This document shows, one piece after another, positions 51,350 through 61,563 of a DNA stretch of 64,000 bases. The notes under the pieces were generated by a model. It was not told the DNA's origin and did not search any database. It saw nothing but the letters and a program-made list of their open reading frames with translations. The stretch covers positions 248,001 through 312,000 of the forward strand of contig DASPIR010000023.1 of NCBI GenBank assembly GCA_035628995.1. The letters run 5' to 3'. How positions within the stretch are numbered: the first letter of the stretch is position 1; each line of letters starts with the position of its first letter. Source of the stretch: Clostridia bacterium (GTDB lineage: Bacteria > Bacillota > Clostridia > Lutisporales > Lutisporaceae). The translations under genes were made by a program, and so were the position numbers.

Positions 51350-54300
51350 TTATACTTCCAAACCGCCACCAGCGGAGAATAAGCTTAATTGATTGCTTTC
51401 CGGGATTCCGCTCAAGCAGCCATGGTTTTTCATTATCTCTATTACAGTCTTTGAAACCTTGGCTCTTTCTCTAAGGTCGTCCATTGATATGTAACTTGAG
51501 TCCTGTCTCGTATTCACTATATTCTGAGCTGCATTAGTCCCTACACCCTGAAGTGATCCCAGCGGTGGCAGTATCCCATTATCAGTTACAATGAATTTGC
51601 TTGCATCAGATTTATAAAGGTCTACCGGTAAAAGCTTTATACCCCTGAGATACATTTCATAAACCGACTCAAGCAGGGTCATAAGATTCTTTTCCTTTGT
51701 AGTTGCATTATTCCCCAATCTATCGATTTCTATCCATTTAGCATTTACTGAATCTATTCCTCTTGTCAGCAAATCTGCATCAAAATCATCCAGCTTTACT
51801 GTGAAGTAAGTGGCATAGAAGGCTTCAGGATAATATATTTTATAATAAGCTATCCTGAAGGACATCATTACGTATGCAGTGGCATGCGCTTTAGGGAATA
51901 GATATTTTACAGTCTTACAGGACTGTATGTACCATTCGGGAATATTCTGCGCCTTCATAGCCTCTTCATATTCAGGCTTCAAACCTTTACCTTTTCTTAC
52001 ATCCTCCGCTATTTTAAAGGAGGTCTTGGGTTCCACTCCCTCGTGCAACAGGAAAAGCATTATATCGTCTCTCGTTGAAATAACTCCTTTAAGAGTCGTT
52101 GTACCATTTTTTATAAGGTCCTGGGCGTTGTTCAGCCACACATCAGTGCCGTGTGAAAGTCCTGAAATACGCACCAGCTCTGCAAAAGTCTTCGGTTGTG
52201 TATCTATAAGCATCTGTCTTACAAACTTTGTACCGAACTCAGGTATTCCTAAGCTTCCGACCTTGCAATCAATTTCATCCAGATTTATATTGAGAGCTTC
52301 TGTCGTTGTAAATAGGCTCATGGTCTTTGAGTCATCCAACGGTATGTTATTTACACCAAAGCCTGTTATATCTTCCAGCATCCTTATTATTGACGGTACG
52401 TCATGACCGAGTATATCAAGCTTAAGAAGTCTTCCACTAATTGAATGGTAATCAAAGTGTGTGGTTATTATACTTGAGCTTGTATCGTCTGCAGGTCTCT
52501 GTATAGGAGTAAAATTATATATATCAGTATAGTTGGGCACTATCATAACTCCGCCAGGATGCTGCCCTGTAGTCCTCTTTATTCCAGTACAACCCTTTAT
52601 CAGCCTGTTCATTTCGGCGCTGTTAACTTTTATGCCCTTTGCTTCATAATATTTTATAATATATCCGTAAGCTGTCTTTTCTGCAATAGTGCCGATAGTG
52701 CCTGCCCTGAATACATAACCCTTTCCGAAAAGCTCTTCGGTGTACTTGTGTACTTTAGGTTGATATTCCCCTGCGAAATTCAAGTCTATATCTGGCTCTT
52801 TGTCTCCATCAAAGCCCAGGAACATTTCAAAGGGAATATCATGACCATCTTTTATGAGTACTGTTCCGCATTCTGGACAATTCCTATCTTCAAGATCCGC
52901 CCCTGACGCTACAGAGCCATCCAGGAAAAAGTGCGAATGCTTGCACTTAGGACATAGGTAATGTGGCGGCAGCGGATTAACCTCAGTGATGTCGCACATA
53001 GTTGCAACAAAGGAGGAACCAACAGAACCTCTGGAGCCGACAAGATAGCCATCCTTCAAAGACTTGGCAACAAGCTTCTGTGCTATTAGATACAATACTG
53101 CATACCCATTGTTTATTATAGAGTTTAATTCCTTTTCAAGTCTTTTTACAACAACCTCAGGCAGCACCTCTCCATAAACCTGGTGAACCTTTTTCATGGT
53201 CATCTCTCTTATCTGATCCTCAGCGCCTTCAATCTTTGGCGGGTACGTCTCCTCTGGTATTGGTATTATATCCTCTATTTGCTCCAGTATCTTATTTGGG
53301 TTCTGTATTACTACTGATTGAGCAATTTCCTTACCAAGATATTTAAATTCTTCAAGCATTTCATCAGTGGATTTGAAATACAAAGGAGCCTGTTCATCAG
53401 CATCCGAGTATCCTTGTCCAGCCATAATAATACGCCTGTATATTTCATCCTCAGGCTCAAGGAAGTGTACATCTCCTGTAGCAACCACCAATTTATTAAG
53501 CTTCTTGCCCAGCTCGACAATACGTTTATTTATAGCTTCAAGCTCTCCCTTGTTTGCAAGTTTGCCGTTTCTAAGCAGAAAATCGTTGTTACCGTTAGGT
53601 TGTATTTCCAAATAATCATAGAACCTTGCATTCTCAGTTATGGTAGTCTCGTCTGCACTGTTCATTATATTCCGGAACACTTCTCCAGCCTCGCAGGCTG
53701 AACCTATAATAATTCCCTCCCGATACTGCATCAGCAGGCTCTTTGGTATTCTGGGCTTTTTATAGAAATAGTCCAGATGTGCCATTGATATAAGCTTGTA
53801 AAGGTTCCTAAGCCCTGTCATGTTTTTTACCAACAGAACAATATGATAGGAATCCAGCTTTTTATAGCTTCCTTCTCCTGAGGCAAGTTTATTGATATCT
53901 TCTATATTCTGTATTCCTTTGTCACGCATTATTTCAATGAATTTCAGCATCATCTGTGCTGTCGCTTCTGCATCGTCAGCCGCTCTATGATGGTTTTCCA
54001 GGCTTATTCCCAAATATTCGCATACCAGATTGAGCTTGTGCTTCTTCAGTTCAGGCAGAAGCATTCTTGAAAGCTGCAGTGTATCAATGGAAACGTTGCT
54101 GACTGCTAGTCCCAGCTCTCCAGCTTTTGCTCTGATAAAACCGCAGTCAAAGCTGGCATTATGCGCAACAAGGGTCGAACTGCCTACAAATTCAAGGAAT
54201 CTTGGCAATACTTCCTTTATTGTATCCTTGTCTCTGACCATAGCATTAGTTATGCCTGTCAGCTTGGTGATATTATCAGGTATAGGCATTTCAGGATTAA

Positions 54301-55630
54301 TAAGCTCGGAGAACCTGTCCACCAACTGCCCCTGCCTAATTTTTACAGCACCTATTTCGGTGATCCTGTCTTTTATTGGATAAAGACCTGTTGTCTCTAT
54401 GTCAAATACTATGAATTCGTCATCAAAGCTTCTGCTTCCGGAGTTATATACTATAGGTGCACCATCATTCACAAAGTATCCTTCAACCCCGTATATGACT
54501 TTTACTCCGTGCTTTTTTGATGCTTCATAAGCTTCAGGAAAAGCCTGTACAACCCCATGATCTGTAATCGCAATGGCTTTGTGTCCCCATTCCTTGGCTC
54601 TTTTTACAAGATCGGTGGCAGAGCATATTCCGTCCATGCTGCTCATACCTGTATGTGCATGCAGCTCTACCCTTTTTTCTTCAGAATTATCTGTACGGAT
54701 TGTTTTTTCCGCTTCTACCATGTTATTGGGGAATATAACCAGCTCTTTAATATACGTATCGTATTGTATATCCCCTTTTATCCTGACATATCTTCCATTA
54801 GTTATATTTTCAACCAGCTTAGCTGTATCATTTTCTTCTTTAATGAATATCTTCGCAGTAATGGAATTGGTATTATCGGACACGTTGAATACTATAATTG
54901 TCCTTCCATTATTCAATGTTTTTACTTCAGTATTGAATATGCTTCCTTGAATAGCTACCCTGCCGGAATCCTCTGTTATTGAAGCTATACTTATAGGAAT
55001 GTCATTAAAGCCTCTACCCATTATGACAGCGTCTTTTCGCTCTTTTGCTTTGTCTTTGCTGTCCTTGGCACCATTACTCGGCTTTAAGGCTTCCGCTACA
55101 ATCTTATTCTCTTCTTCAATATAACATTTCATGTATTCATCGCTGCAAAGCTTCTCTTCCTCATTGAAACATATCAAAACCTGCGAATTTATGTTGAAAT
55201 AGTCCTTTATGTACTGAGCTACTATGCTGTGACACTTTTTTGAAGTCAAATAGCTCGCAGCTTCCTTGGATGCTACCTTAAGCTTTATTATGCTGCTTTC
55301 ATTATAAATAGTGGAGTTCATAAGAAAACCCGTAAAAGACGGGTTATTTGCAATGATTACGCCTTTCAAATCCTCCCAATGGGAAGCAATGAACTCTTCT
55401 GCTCCTATGCTTATGGTTGAATCTTCAATAACGGTTCGTACTCCATTCAAACCATAGTACTCAGAGGTTTGCGCTTCAATTTTATTCAGCTCGGATATTG
55501 AAATAAGTCCCTTTAAGCTTATTACAAGCTCCCACTCTCTGGCTTTCTTCTTAATCCTTATCTTTCTCAATTCGAACTTGTCCTTGTATTTCAGAAAAAA
55601 CTCCGAATTTATCTTGGTATTGCTTTGCAT
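51350..55630 (-). CDS. polC: DNA polymerase III alpha subunit, PolC type
   Basis: Replicative polymerase with built-in proofreading. 1426 residues in PolC order: N-terminal domain (1-200), OB-fold (about 205-315, SGRVAIQGSIFNTEVKT), PHP domain (ELHAHTGMSSMDGICSAT near 325) split by a DEDD exonuclease (VFDIETTGLYPIKDRITEIG near 410, NASFDCGF, HRAADDAEATA), then the C family polymerase core with the zinc pattern CPKCKHSHFF and CPECGTVL, catalytic DIDLNF around 975, and HhH/ C-terminal domains. ATG at 55630 with GGAGGT. Upstream gap holds a dispersed repeat. Confidence 0.98.
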   Translation of the reverse strand: MQSNTKINSEFFLKYKDKFELRKIRIKKKAREWELVISLKGLISISELNKIEAQTSEYYGLNGVRTVIEDSTISIGAEEFIASHWEDLKGVIIANNPSFTGFLMNSTIYNESSIIKLKVASKEAASYLTSKKCHSIVAQYIKDYFNINSQVLICFNEEEKLCSDEYMKCYIEEENKIVAEALKPSNGAKDSKDKAKERKDAVIMGRGFNDIPISIASITEDSGRVAIQGSIFNTEVKTLNNGRTIIVFNVSDNTNSITAKIFIKEENDTAKLVENITNGRYVRIKGDIQYDTYIKELVIFPNNMVEAEKTIRTDNSEEKRVELHAHTGMSSMDGICSATDLVKRAKEWGHKAIAITDHGVVQAFPEAYEASKKHGVKVIYGVEGYFVNDGAPIVYNSGSRSFDDEFIVFDIETTGLYPIKDRITEIGAVKIRQGQLVDRFSELINPEMPIPDNITKLTGITNAMVRDKDTIKEVLPRFLEFVGSSTLVAHNASFDCGFIRAKAGELGLAVSNVSIDTLQLSRMLLPELKKHKLNLVCEYLGISLENHHRAADDAEATAQMMLKFIEIMRDKGIQNIEDINKLASGEGSYKKLDSYHIVLLVKNMTGLRNLYKLISMAHLDYFYKKPRIPKSLLMQYREGIIIGSACEAGEVFRNIMNSADETTITENARFYDYLEIQPNGNNDFLLRNGKLANKGELEAINKRIVELGKKLNKLVVATGDVHFLEPEDEIYRRIIMAGQGYSDADEQAPLYFKSTDEMLEEFKYLGKEIAQSVVIQNPNKILEQIEDIIPIPEETYPPKIEGAEDQIREMTMKKVHQVYGEVLPEVVVKRLEKELNSIINNGYAVLYLIAQKLVAKSLKDGYLVGSRGSVGSSFVATMCDITEVNPLPPHYLCPKCKHSHFFLDGSVASGADLEDRNCPECGTVLIKDGHDIPFEMFLGFDGDKEPDIDLNFAGEYQPKVHKYTEELFGKGYVFRAGTIGTIAEKTAYGYIIKYYEAKGIKVNSAEMNRLIKGCTGIKRTTGQHPGGVMIVPNYTDIYNFTPIQRPADDTSSSIITTHFDYHSISGRLLKLDILGHDVPSIIRMLEDITGFGVNNIPLDDSKTMSLFTTTEALNINLDEIDCKVGSLGIPEFGTKFVRQMLIDTQPKTFAELVRISGLSHGTDVWLNNAQDLIKNGTTTLKGVISTRDDIMLFLLHEGVEPKTSFKIAEDVRKGKGLKPEYEEAMKAQNIPEWYIQSCKTVKYLFPKAHATAYVMMSFRIAYYKIYYPEAFYATYFTVKLDDFDADLLTRGIDSVNAKWIEIDRLGNNATTKEKNLMTLLESVYEMYLRGIKLLPVDLYKSDASKFIVTDNGILPPLGSLQGVGTNAAQNIVNTRQDSSYISMDDLRERAKVSKTVIEIMKNHGCLSGIPESNQLSLFSAGGGLEV

Positions 55631-55649
55631 ATTGACCTCCGAATGTATT

Positions 55650-55745
55650 CTGGTACGGGGTTCGTGGTTCGGGGTTCGTGGTTAAAGTACTGTCTTCGAA
55701 GCATATGCTCAAATCCTCGTACCTCGCACCTCGCACCTCGTGCCA
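55650..55745. repeat. Dispersed intergenic repeat, copy 3 (upstream of polC)
   Basis: GGTACGGGGTTCGTGG and GGGGTTCGTGG at 55650-55680, then CCTCGTACCTCGCACCTCG repeated at 55716-55742. Same word family as 4862-4996 and 21222-21248. Confidence 0.55.
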
Positions 55746-55773
55746 ATACCCAATAGGAATACTAATGATATTT

Positions 55774-56424
55774 TTACTTCAATTCTTTTTTATTATTCGA
55801 GCTGCTTAATATCTTCACAATATCCCAATACATTTTTAGACGTGCATGCACTCCCTTTATAAGTCCAAGTTTTTCTTCCTTTGTCACATGGGTCATATCA
55901 GGAAGCTCAACCTCCTGAACTCGTATTGAGAACTTTTCCACATATTTTGTAAGTGCCACCTCGACGCCGTATCTTGTTATATCTATGTTGGGTATCTTAT
56001 CGATAATATTCTTTTTTATAGCCCTCTGTCCAGAGAGATATGGAGTAACCTTTTGTGCAAGGTCTGTTACCATTCTGCCATTCCTAAATATTCCAATGGT
56101 CATATCTGCATAGTTGTCTATGACCGGCTTTATAAGATCTATTACATGCTTCTCCTTCAGGCCGATTAGATCTGCATCCAGAAAAAGTATGACTTCTGAT
56201 CCACATTCGTTGACCCCTGCTTTTATCGCTCCGCCTTTTCCGACATTTTCCTGCAACTCGATAACATCGGCGCCGCATTCCCTTGCTATTTCTGCAGTCC
56301 TATCAGTTGAGCCATCGCTGACTACTATTATTTTTTGAATTCTATCTACATCGCTTAAGCAATTTATTACGCTTGCAATGGTCAGTTCTTCATTATAAGC
56401 AGGAATTATTGCAGTTACATTCAT
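55774..56424 (-). CDS. Family 2 glycosyltransferase
   Basis: 216 residues, GT-A fold: TAIIPAYNEELTIASVI, VSDGSTDRTAEIARECGADVIEL, GKGGAIKAGVNECGSEVILFLDADLIG with the DxD in FLDADL. No membrane helix, so it is a cytosolic GT2 resembling enzymes that build a lipid-linked or cell-wall glycan; sugar and acceptor unknown. ATG at 56424 with AGGAGG. Between polC and ispG, close-packed with the latter. Confidence 0.85.
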   Translation of the reverse strand: MNVTAIIPAYNEELTIASVINCLSDVDRIQKIIVVSDGSTDRTAEIARECGADVIELQENVGKGGAIKAGVNECGSEVILFLDADLIGLKEKHVIDLIKPVIDNYADMTIGIFRNGRMVTDLAQKVTPYLSGQRAIKKNIIDKIPNIDITRYGVEVALTKYVEKFSIRVQEVELPDMTHVTKEEKLGLIKGVHARLKMYWDIVKILSSSNNKKELK

Positions 56425-56483
56425 CGTAGTTCCTCCTATTTGGACTTATTTCTAATAGTATAGGATGGCTTTGCTTGTTAAAA

Positions 56484-57545
56484 TTATTCGGATTGATAAG
56501 CATCAATTTCTTTTAGAAGCTCTTCTATAACATTCTCCTGAGGTATTTTTCTCACTATATTCCCTTTTACAAACAGTAGAAACTCTCCCTGGCCGCCTGC
56601 AATTCCCAGGTCTGCTTCCTTTGCTTCTCCTGGACCGTTTACAGCACAGCCCATAACTGCAAGCTTCATGGGCTTCTTAACAACTATATTCTTGGTTCGT
56701 GCTTCCACTTCTTTTGCTACTCCTATGAGATCTACATTTGTTCTTCCACAGGTCGGACAGGATATTATCTCTATCCCTCTCTTTATGAGGTTCAAGCTTT
56801 TGAGTATTTCCCTTGCAACATATACCTCTTCCACTGGATCCCCTGTCAAAGAGACTCTTATCGTATCGCCTATATTGCTATTAAGCAGAATTCCCAAGCC
56901 AACAGAAGATTTTATAGACCCTGCGAGAACTGTTCCTGCTTCTGTAATCCCTAAATGAAGAGGGTAGTCTGTAACTTTGGAAGCCTTCATATAGCTTTCT
57001 ATGGTAAGCATAACATCAGAAGATTTTATTGATATTACAATATCATTGAAATTAAAAGCTTCCATAAGCCTTATATTATTCAATGTACTTTCAACCAATG
57101 CGTCTGAAGTGGGGTGACCGTGCTTTTTAAGCACTTCTTTTTCCAAGGAGCCTGAGTTGATTCCTATTCTTATCGGAATTCCCCTCTCCTTGGCAGCTTC
57201 TGCAACTTGTCTAACTCTTTCCATATCTCCAATGTTTCCGGGATTTATTCTTATCTTGTCAACGCCATTTTGGATTGATTGAATTGCTAATCTATAGTCA
57301 AAATGTATATCCGCAACGAGCGGTATAGTGATATGACTTTTTATGTATTTTAGAGCCTTTGCAGCTTCCATATCCGGCACTGCCACTCTTATAATGTCAC
57401 ATCCTGCCTCCTGAAGCCTTTTTATCTGCTCTACCGTTCCAACAGCATCATGGGTCTTGGTATTAGTCATAGATTGTATCAGTACGGGCTCACCGCCTCC
57501 AATATATCTATCGCCAATTCTTATTTTTTTAGTATTTCTTCTCAT
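56484..57545 (-). CDS. ispG: 4-hydroxy-3-methylbut-2-enyl-diphosphate synthase IspG
   Basis: Fe-S enzyme of the MEP isoprenoid route. 353 residues, TIM-barrel with [16 protein letters not shown] near the start and the C-terminal [4Fe-4S] domain with [13 protein letters not shown] and [21 protein letters not shown] (parts [11 protein letters not shown]). ATG at 57545. With dxr and uppS it shows the window contains most MEP-to-undecaprenyl genes. Confidence 0.97.
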   Translation of the reverse strand: MRRNTKKIRIGDRYIGGGEPVLIQSMTNTKTHDAVGTVEQIKRLQEAGCDIIRVAVPDMEAAKALKYIKSHITIPLVADIHFDYRLAIQSIQNGVDKIRINPGNIGDMERVRQVAEAAKERGIPIRIGINSGSLEKEVLKKHGHPTSDALVESTLNNIRLMEAFNFNDIVISIKSSDVMLTIESYMKASKVTDYPLHLGITEAGTVLAGSIKSSVGLGILLNSNIGDTIRVSLTGDPVEEVYVAREILKSLNLIKRGIEIISCPTCGRTNVDLIGVAKEVEARTKNIVVKKPMKLAVMGCAVNGPGEAKEADLGIAGGQGEFLLFVKGNIVRKIPQENVIEELLKEIDAYQSE

Positions 57546-57553
57546 TTTACACC

Positions 57554-58561
57554 CTACCTGAATATATTAATCAAATTAAACTTAATTATATCTCTATACA
57601 CCAGGAATAGTGAAAGCCCCATAAGTGCCACAAGTCCCACAAAATGAACCATGCCTTCCTTTTCTGCAGGTACAGGCTTTCTTCTTATAAGCTCAACAAA
57701 GAGAAACAACAACCTGCCACCATCAAGAGCCGGTATAGGTAAAAGGTTAAATATCGCCAGGTTAAGACTTATAATTGCCGAGATACTTAGCACACTTACA
57801 AGTCCTGACTTTGCGGCATCATTCATATAAACAAAAATTGAAACAGGCCCGCTTACTTCACCACCATCAGCCTTTCCCATCACTAGCTGTCCAAGGAAGT
57901 TCAGCATTAATTTTGTTACAGTCGTGGTATTTTCTATCCCTTTAGTCAGAGAAAATCCAGTAATTTTCACTTGCTGCGCCACACCAATTACGACATCATT
58001 AATACTCGGATTCTTAACCGGTGTAAGCTGTACATCCCTTTGAACGCCTCTATTCTCTAAGGTTATTGTAATATTCTCACCTTCATGCTTGGCGATTTCC
58101 GGCTTCATTTCCTGCCAATTGTTAACGATGACATCATTTATATCAACAACCCTATCACCGGCAACGATACCTGCCTTCTCTGCCGGCATCCCTTTCGTAA
58201 CCTGACCTATTATGGGTGCATCTACAGCAGCTATTGTCAATGAATAAATCATTACTGCCAACAGCAGGTTTGCTAAGGGTCCAGATATAACTGACGCTAT
58301 TCTGCTTGTTATCGGTCTGTTATTAAAGGCACCCGGATCTCCTTTTTCCTCATCCTCCCCGAGCATAAGGCAAAATCCGCCAATAGGAAATGCCCTCAAA
58401 GAGTACATGGTATCTCCAAACTTTCTGCCAATAATCTTTGGTCCCATTCCAAGTGCAAATTCTACAACCTTTATTCCCCCAAGCCTTGCAGCTAAAAAAT
58501 GTCCTCCTTCATGCAAGAAGACTATTGCGTTAAATGCCAGTATTGCAATAATTAATGTCAT
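57554..58561 (-). CDS. rseP: RseP/site-2 zinc metalloprotease
   Basis: 335 residues, membrane protease of the M50 family: [15 protein letters not shown] (HExxH) near the N-terminus, PDZ domain (about 110-185, [16 protein letters not shown]), and the second metal-binding [13 protein letters not shown] near the C-terminus. Cleaves transmembrane substrates such as anti-sigma factors or signal peptides (RasP in Bacillus). ATG at 58561 forms a TAATG overlap with dxr; GTG at 58573 is possible. Confidence 0.95.
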   Translation of the reverse strand: MTLIIAILAFNAIVFLHEGGHFLAARLGGIKVVEFALGMGPKIIGRKFGDTMYSLRAFPIGGFCLMLGEDEEKGDPGAFNNRPITSRIASVISGPLANLLLAVMIYSLTIAAVDAPIIGQVTKGMPAEKAGIVAGDRVVDINDVIVNNWQEMKPEIAKHEGENITITLENRGVQRDVQLTPVKNPSINDVVIGVAQQVKITGFSLTKGIENTTTVTKLMLNFLGQLVMGKADGGEVSGPVSIFVYMNDAAKSGLVSVLSISAIISLNLAIFNLLPIPALDGGRLLFLFVELIRRKPVPAEKEGMVHFVGLVALMGLSLFLVYRDIIKFNLINIFR

Positions 58562-59721
58562 TATCTTATACACCCCACTTGATACAAACTAAGCAGCGTC
58601 TCCCTGGACCATCGGTCAAGAGCCACCACATCATCTATATTCATATTATTCATTACTTTATGCTTATCTAAAGTTTTTTCAATCAGGCACCCTATATCAA
58701 GAAAGCTTATTTTACCATCCAAGAATAATCTTACTGCTTCCTCATTTGCTCCGTTTAAAACCACACATGCACTGTCCCCCATGAAAAGTGCCCTGAATGC
58801 CAATCCCAGGCATTTGAACTTCTCGATATCAGGCTTATAGAAATTCAGACTGCCGATATCAGTTAAGCTCAGTTTTTTTCCTCCAATTGGAAGCCTTTCC
58901 GGGTAAGTCAGTGCATATTGAATAGGCAGCTTCATATCTGGAAGTCCCAGCTGTGCAATCACAGCGCCGTCAACATATTCTACTGCAGAATGTATAATGC
59001 TTTGCGGATGCACGCATACCTCTATTGCTTCCGGCATTATATCAAACAGCCACCTGGCCTCGATTACCTCAAGACCCTTGTTCATAAGTGTAGCTGAGTC
59101 TATTGTAATTTTTCTGCCCATTGACCAGTTGGGATGCTTCAAGGCATCCGCAATTGTAACATTCCTAAGCTCCTCCATAGTTTTAGTCCTGAAAGGCCCA
59201 CCGGAAGCCGTAAGTATAATTTTGGATACTTCACTATGTCTACTGCTGTCTAAACTCTGGAATATTGCAGAATGCTCACTATCTACCGGGAGCATCGACA
59301 CTCTGCACCGCTTAACTTCTTCGGTAATGATTCTGCCAGCAGTAACCAGCGTCTCTTTATTGGCAAGTGCTATGTTCTTGCCTGATTTTATGGCATTATA
59401 TGTAGGAATCAGCCCTGCTATACCTACAATTGCAGAAAGAACAGTATCGCATTTCTCTGCAGTTGCAGCTTCTACAACGCCTTCCAATCCTGCTGTTATA
59501 TGTGTCAGGCCGCCTATACGCCTTTTTAGCTCCTCGTATTGGGATTCATCTCCTATAGCAACCATCTCTGGTCTGAATTCCCTTACCTGAGCTTCCAGCA
59601 GGTCAATATTGGAATTGGCTGCCAAAGCTTCAACTTTGAATTTTTGATTGTTTTCCCTTACTATCTCCAAGGTCTGAGTGCCTATAGACCCAGTCGACCC
59701 TAGTATAGATAATGTTTTCAT
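58561..59721 (-). CDS. dxr: 1-deoxy-D-xylulose 5-phosphate reductoisomerase
   Basis: 386 residues. NADPH domain LSILGSTGSIGTQTLEIV; the conserved LANKETLVTAG, metal and substrate segments NSAIFQ-type SEHSAIFQSL, TASGGPFRTKT and MLPVDSEHS. Uses NADPH to convert DXP to MEP, first committed MEP step. ATG at 59721. Confidence 0.97.
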   Translation of the reverse strand: MKTLSILGSTGSIGTQTLEIVRENNQKFKVEALAANSNIDLLEAQVREFRPEMVAIGDESQYEELKRRIGGLTHITAGLEGVVEAATAEKCDTVLSAIVGIAGLIPTYNAIKSGKNIALANKETLVTAGRIITEEVKRCRVSMLPVDSEHSAIFQSLDSSRHSEVSKIILTASGGPFRTKTMEELRNVTIADALKHPNWSMGRKITIDSATLMNKGLEVIEARWLFDIMPEAIEVCVHPQSIIHSAVEYVDGAVIAQLGLPDMKLPIQYALTYPERLPIGGKKLSLTDIGSLNFYKPDIEKFKCLGLAFRALFMGDSACVVLNGANEEAVRLFLDGKISFLDIGCLIEKTLDKHKVMNNMNIDDVVALDRWSRETLLSLYQVGCIR

Positions 59722-59756
59722 GTTTATCTCCTAACCTAAATCCTCGAATTATGTAT

Positions 59757-59818
59757 AGGCGAACACTGTTCGCCCCTAGTGCGGAACGCATACAATGCGT
59801 TCCCTACACCCCGCACCA
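59757..59818. repeat. Palindromic intergenic repeat pair downstream of cdsA
   Basis: GGCGAACACTGTTCGCC (59759-59775 region) followed by GGAACGCATACAATGCGTTCC (59784-59804 region), two perfect inverted repeats in the gap between cdsA and dxr. A widespread type of mobile intergenic palindrome. Confidence 0.65.
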
Positions 59819-59821
59819 GCC

Positions 59822-60628
59822 CTATATCATATCTCCAACAAGTACAAAGTAGTAATAGATTATCGGTGCAGTAAACAAAATACTATCAAATCTATCAAGT
59901 ATTCCTCCGTGTCCCGGAATAATATTTCCAAAATCCTTAACGCCAGTGTATCTTTTTATATATGATGCGGCTAAATCTCCGAGCTCTGATGCGATGCCAC
60001 ATAGAAATCCCGTAATTACATAATGTACGATTTTTATATCTACACCAAAACTGCTTATTATAAGACCCGCAAGAGTACTTAAAAGAACGGAACCGACAAT
60101 ACCGCCTAATGCTCCCTCTACAGTCTTCTTAGGGCTGATCCTGGGGGAAAGCTTCACTTTACCCATGTAAACCCCAACAAAATACGCGAAAGTATCGGTA
60201 AACCATGCAGTCAAGAATGGCAGCCACAGTATTATGTTTCCATATCTAAGCTTTTCTATGAAAAGAAGGTGGCTGAATAGAAATGGTATATAAACAATCC
60301 CCAGAAGAGTTATAGATATTTCTGTTATATTATGCTTTTGTGTAAGTATTTCATATGTGAATAAGATCATAACTGAAAAAACAATGAGAAACCCAGGCCT
60401 ATCAAAGGTAATGGGCATAAGAAACATAATATAGTACACTATAACTGCAATATATCCAAAAATTCTATTAGTTTTAATAGCTATGTTGTTCATTGCCCTA
60501 TAATACTCGAAAAGACCTACTAATGAGACTGCTGTGACAAAAAAATATAGATACAGCCCCTTAAAATACAAAACAAATAATATAAGTGGTATTCCAAGAA
60601 TCGCACTTAATACCCTTATCTTTAACAT
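59822..60628 (-). CDS. cdsA: Phosphatidate cytidylyltransferase
   Basis: 268 residues, about seven membrane helices and the CDP-alcohol/CTP signature near the C-terminus: ISPKKTVEGALGGIVGS and the HGGILDRFDSILFTAP motif containing the catalytic Asp. Makes CDP-diacylglycerol for pgsA. ATG at 60628 with GGAGGT; the earlier frame start at 60640 is in the uppS end region. Confidence 0.96.
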   Translation of the reverse strand: MLKIRVLSAILGIPLILFVLYFKGLYLYFFVTAVSLVGLFEYYRAMNNIAIKTNRIFGYIAVIVYYIMFLMPITFDRPGFLIVFSVMILFTYEILTQKHNITEISITLLGIVYIPFLFSHLLFIEKLRYGNIILWLPFLTAWFTDTFAYFVGVYMGKVKLSPRISPKKTVEGALGGIVGSVLLSTLAGLIISSFGVDIKIVHYVITGFLCGIASELGDLAASYIKRYTGVKDFGNIIPGHGGILDRFDSILFTAPIIYYYFVLVGDMI

Positions 60629-60639
60629 TTTTACCTCCA

Positions 60640-61362
60640 CTACTTCAACGCGCCAAAACGTCTGTCCCTGCTTTGATACTCTTTTATAGCCGTACGAAGT
60701 ACCTTTTCATCAAAGTCTGGCCAAAGCTGATCGACAAAAACCAGCTCGCTGTATGCCCCCTGCCAAAGCAGAAAATTGCTTATCCTCTGTTCCCCACTAG
60801 TTCTAATTATCAAATCGGGGTCAGGATCACTGCCCGTATATAGATACTTTGCAAGTAATGCCTCATCAACAGCTTCACTATCTATGCTTCCATCACTTAC
60901 CCCCTGTATAAGCTTTTTGCAGGCATATAATATCTCGGCTCTGCCCCCATAATTCAATGCAATGTTGAATTGCAGCCCTTCGTTATTTTCAGTAAGCTTA
61001 AGGGCTTCTTTAATCTCTTTTCTTGTCTGATTGGGAAGTATGTCCACTTCTCCAAGTAATTTAATCTTTACCTTGTTATTATGAAGTGCATTTACTTCCT
61101 TTCTCATATACTCCACCAGCAGGTTCATAAGATAGCTTACTTCATCTTGAGGACGTCTCCAATTTTCTGTAGAAAAGGCATAGACGGTCAATATCTTTAT
61201 GCCCAAGTCGCTGCAGGCTCTTACTGTTTCCTTGATGGCCTCCATGCCAGCCTTATGTCCCACGACTCTTGGCAGGCCCTTTTTTTGTGCCCAACGCCCA
61301 TTGCCATCCATTATTATAGCGATATGTTTTGGAAGCCTATTCATATCAATTTCTACCAGCAT
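60640..61362 (-). CDS. uppS: Undecaprenyl diphosphate synthase
   Basis: 240 residues of the cis-prenyltransferase fold: IAIIMDGNGRWAQKKG (catalytic Asp) near residue 12, YAFSTENWRRP, and the C-terminal DLIIRTSGEQRISNFLLWQ with WPDF. Builds the C55 carrier for wall synthesis. ATG at 61362 with AAGGAGG; the frame continues to 61392. Confidence 0.97.
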   Translation of the reverse strand: MLVEIDMNRLPKHIAIIMDGNGRWAQKKGLPRVVGHKAGMEAIKETVRACSDLGIKILTVYAFSTENWRRPQDEVSYLMNLLVEYMRKEVNALHNNKVKIKLLGEVDILPNQTRKEIKEALKLTENNEGLQFNIALNYGGRAEILYACKKLIQGVSDGSIDSEAVDEALLAKYLYTGSDPDPDLIIRTSGEQRISNFLLWQGAYSELVFVDQLWPDFDEKVLRTAIKEYQSRDRRFGALK

Positions 61363-61411
61363 CCAAAAACCTCCTTCATTAAGAACCCACATATAAATAA
61401 ATTCTCAATCT

Positions 61412-61439
61412 TAAAAAAATATCCCTCAAAATGAGGGAA
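61412..61439 (-). terminator. Intrinsic terminator before uppS
   Basis: TCCCTCA/TGAGGGA stem with 3-nt loop followed by TATTTTTTT, downstream of the small gene at 61539; ends the rpsB-tsf-pyrH-frr run. Confidence 0.9.
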
Positions 61440-61525
61440 ACTATTTAAATAGACTATATTGAACGCATATAAGTAATCCTCTAGTGCATTGTGCGTATTC
61501 AATAACAATCAAGGTAACATTTCGC

Positions 61526-61563
61526 GAAACATGAATTACTAATGTAAAGTGTTTTTCGCGAAA
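61526..61563. repeat. Two TTTCGCGAAA palindromes
   Basis: TTTCGCGAAACATG at about 61526 and TTTCGCGAAATATG at about 61554, the second inside the end of the small gene. Purpose unknown; could be a regulator or restriction site. Confidence 0.3.

Noticed and set aside
59759..59775. GGCGAACACTGTTCGCC as a LexA box
   Set aside because: Half-sites are separated by 3 rather than 4 bases and it sits between cdsA and dxr as part of a palindromic repeat.
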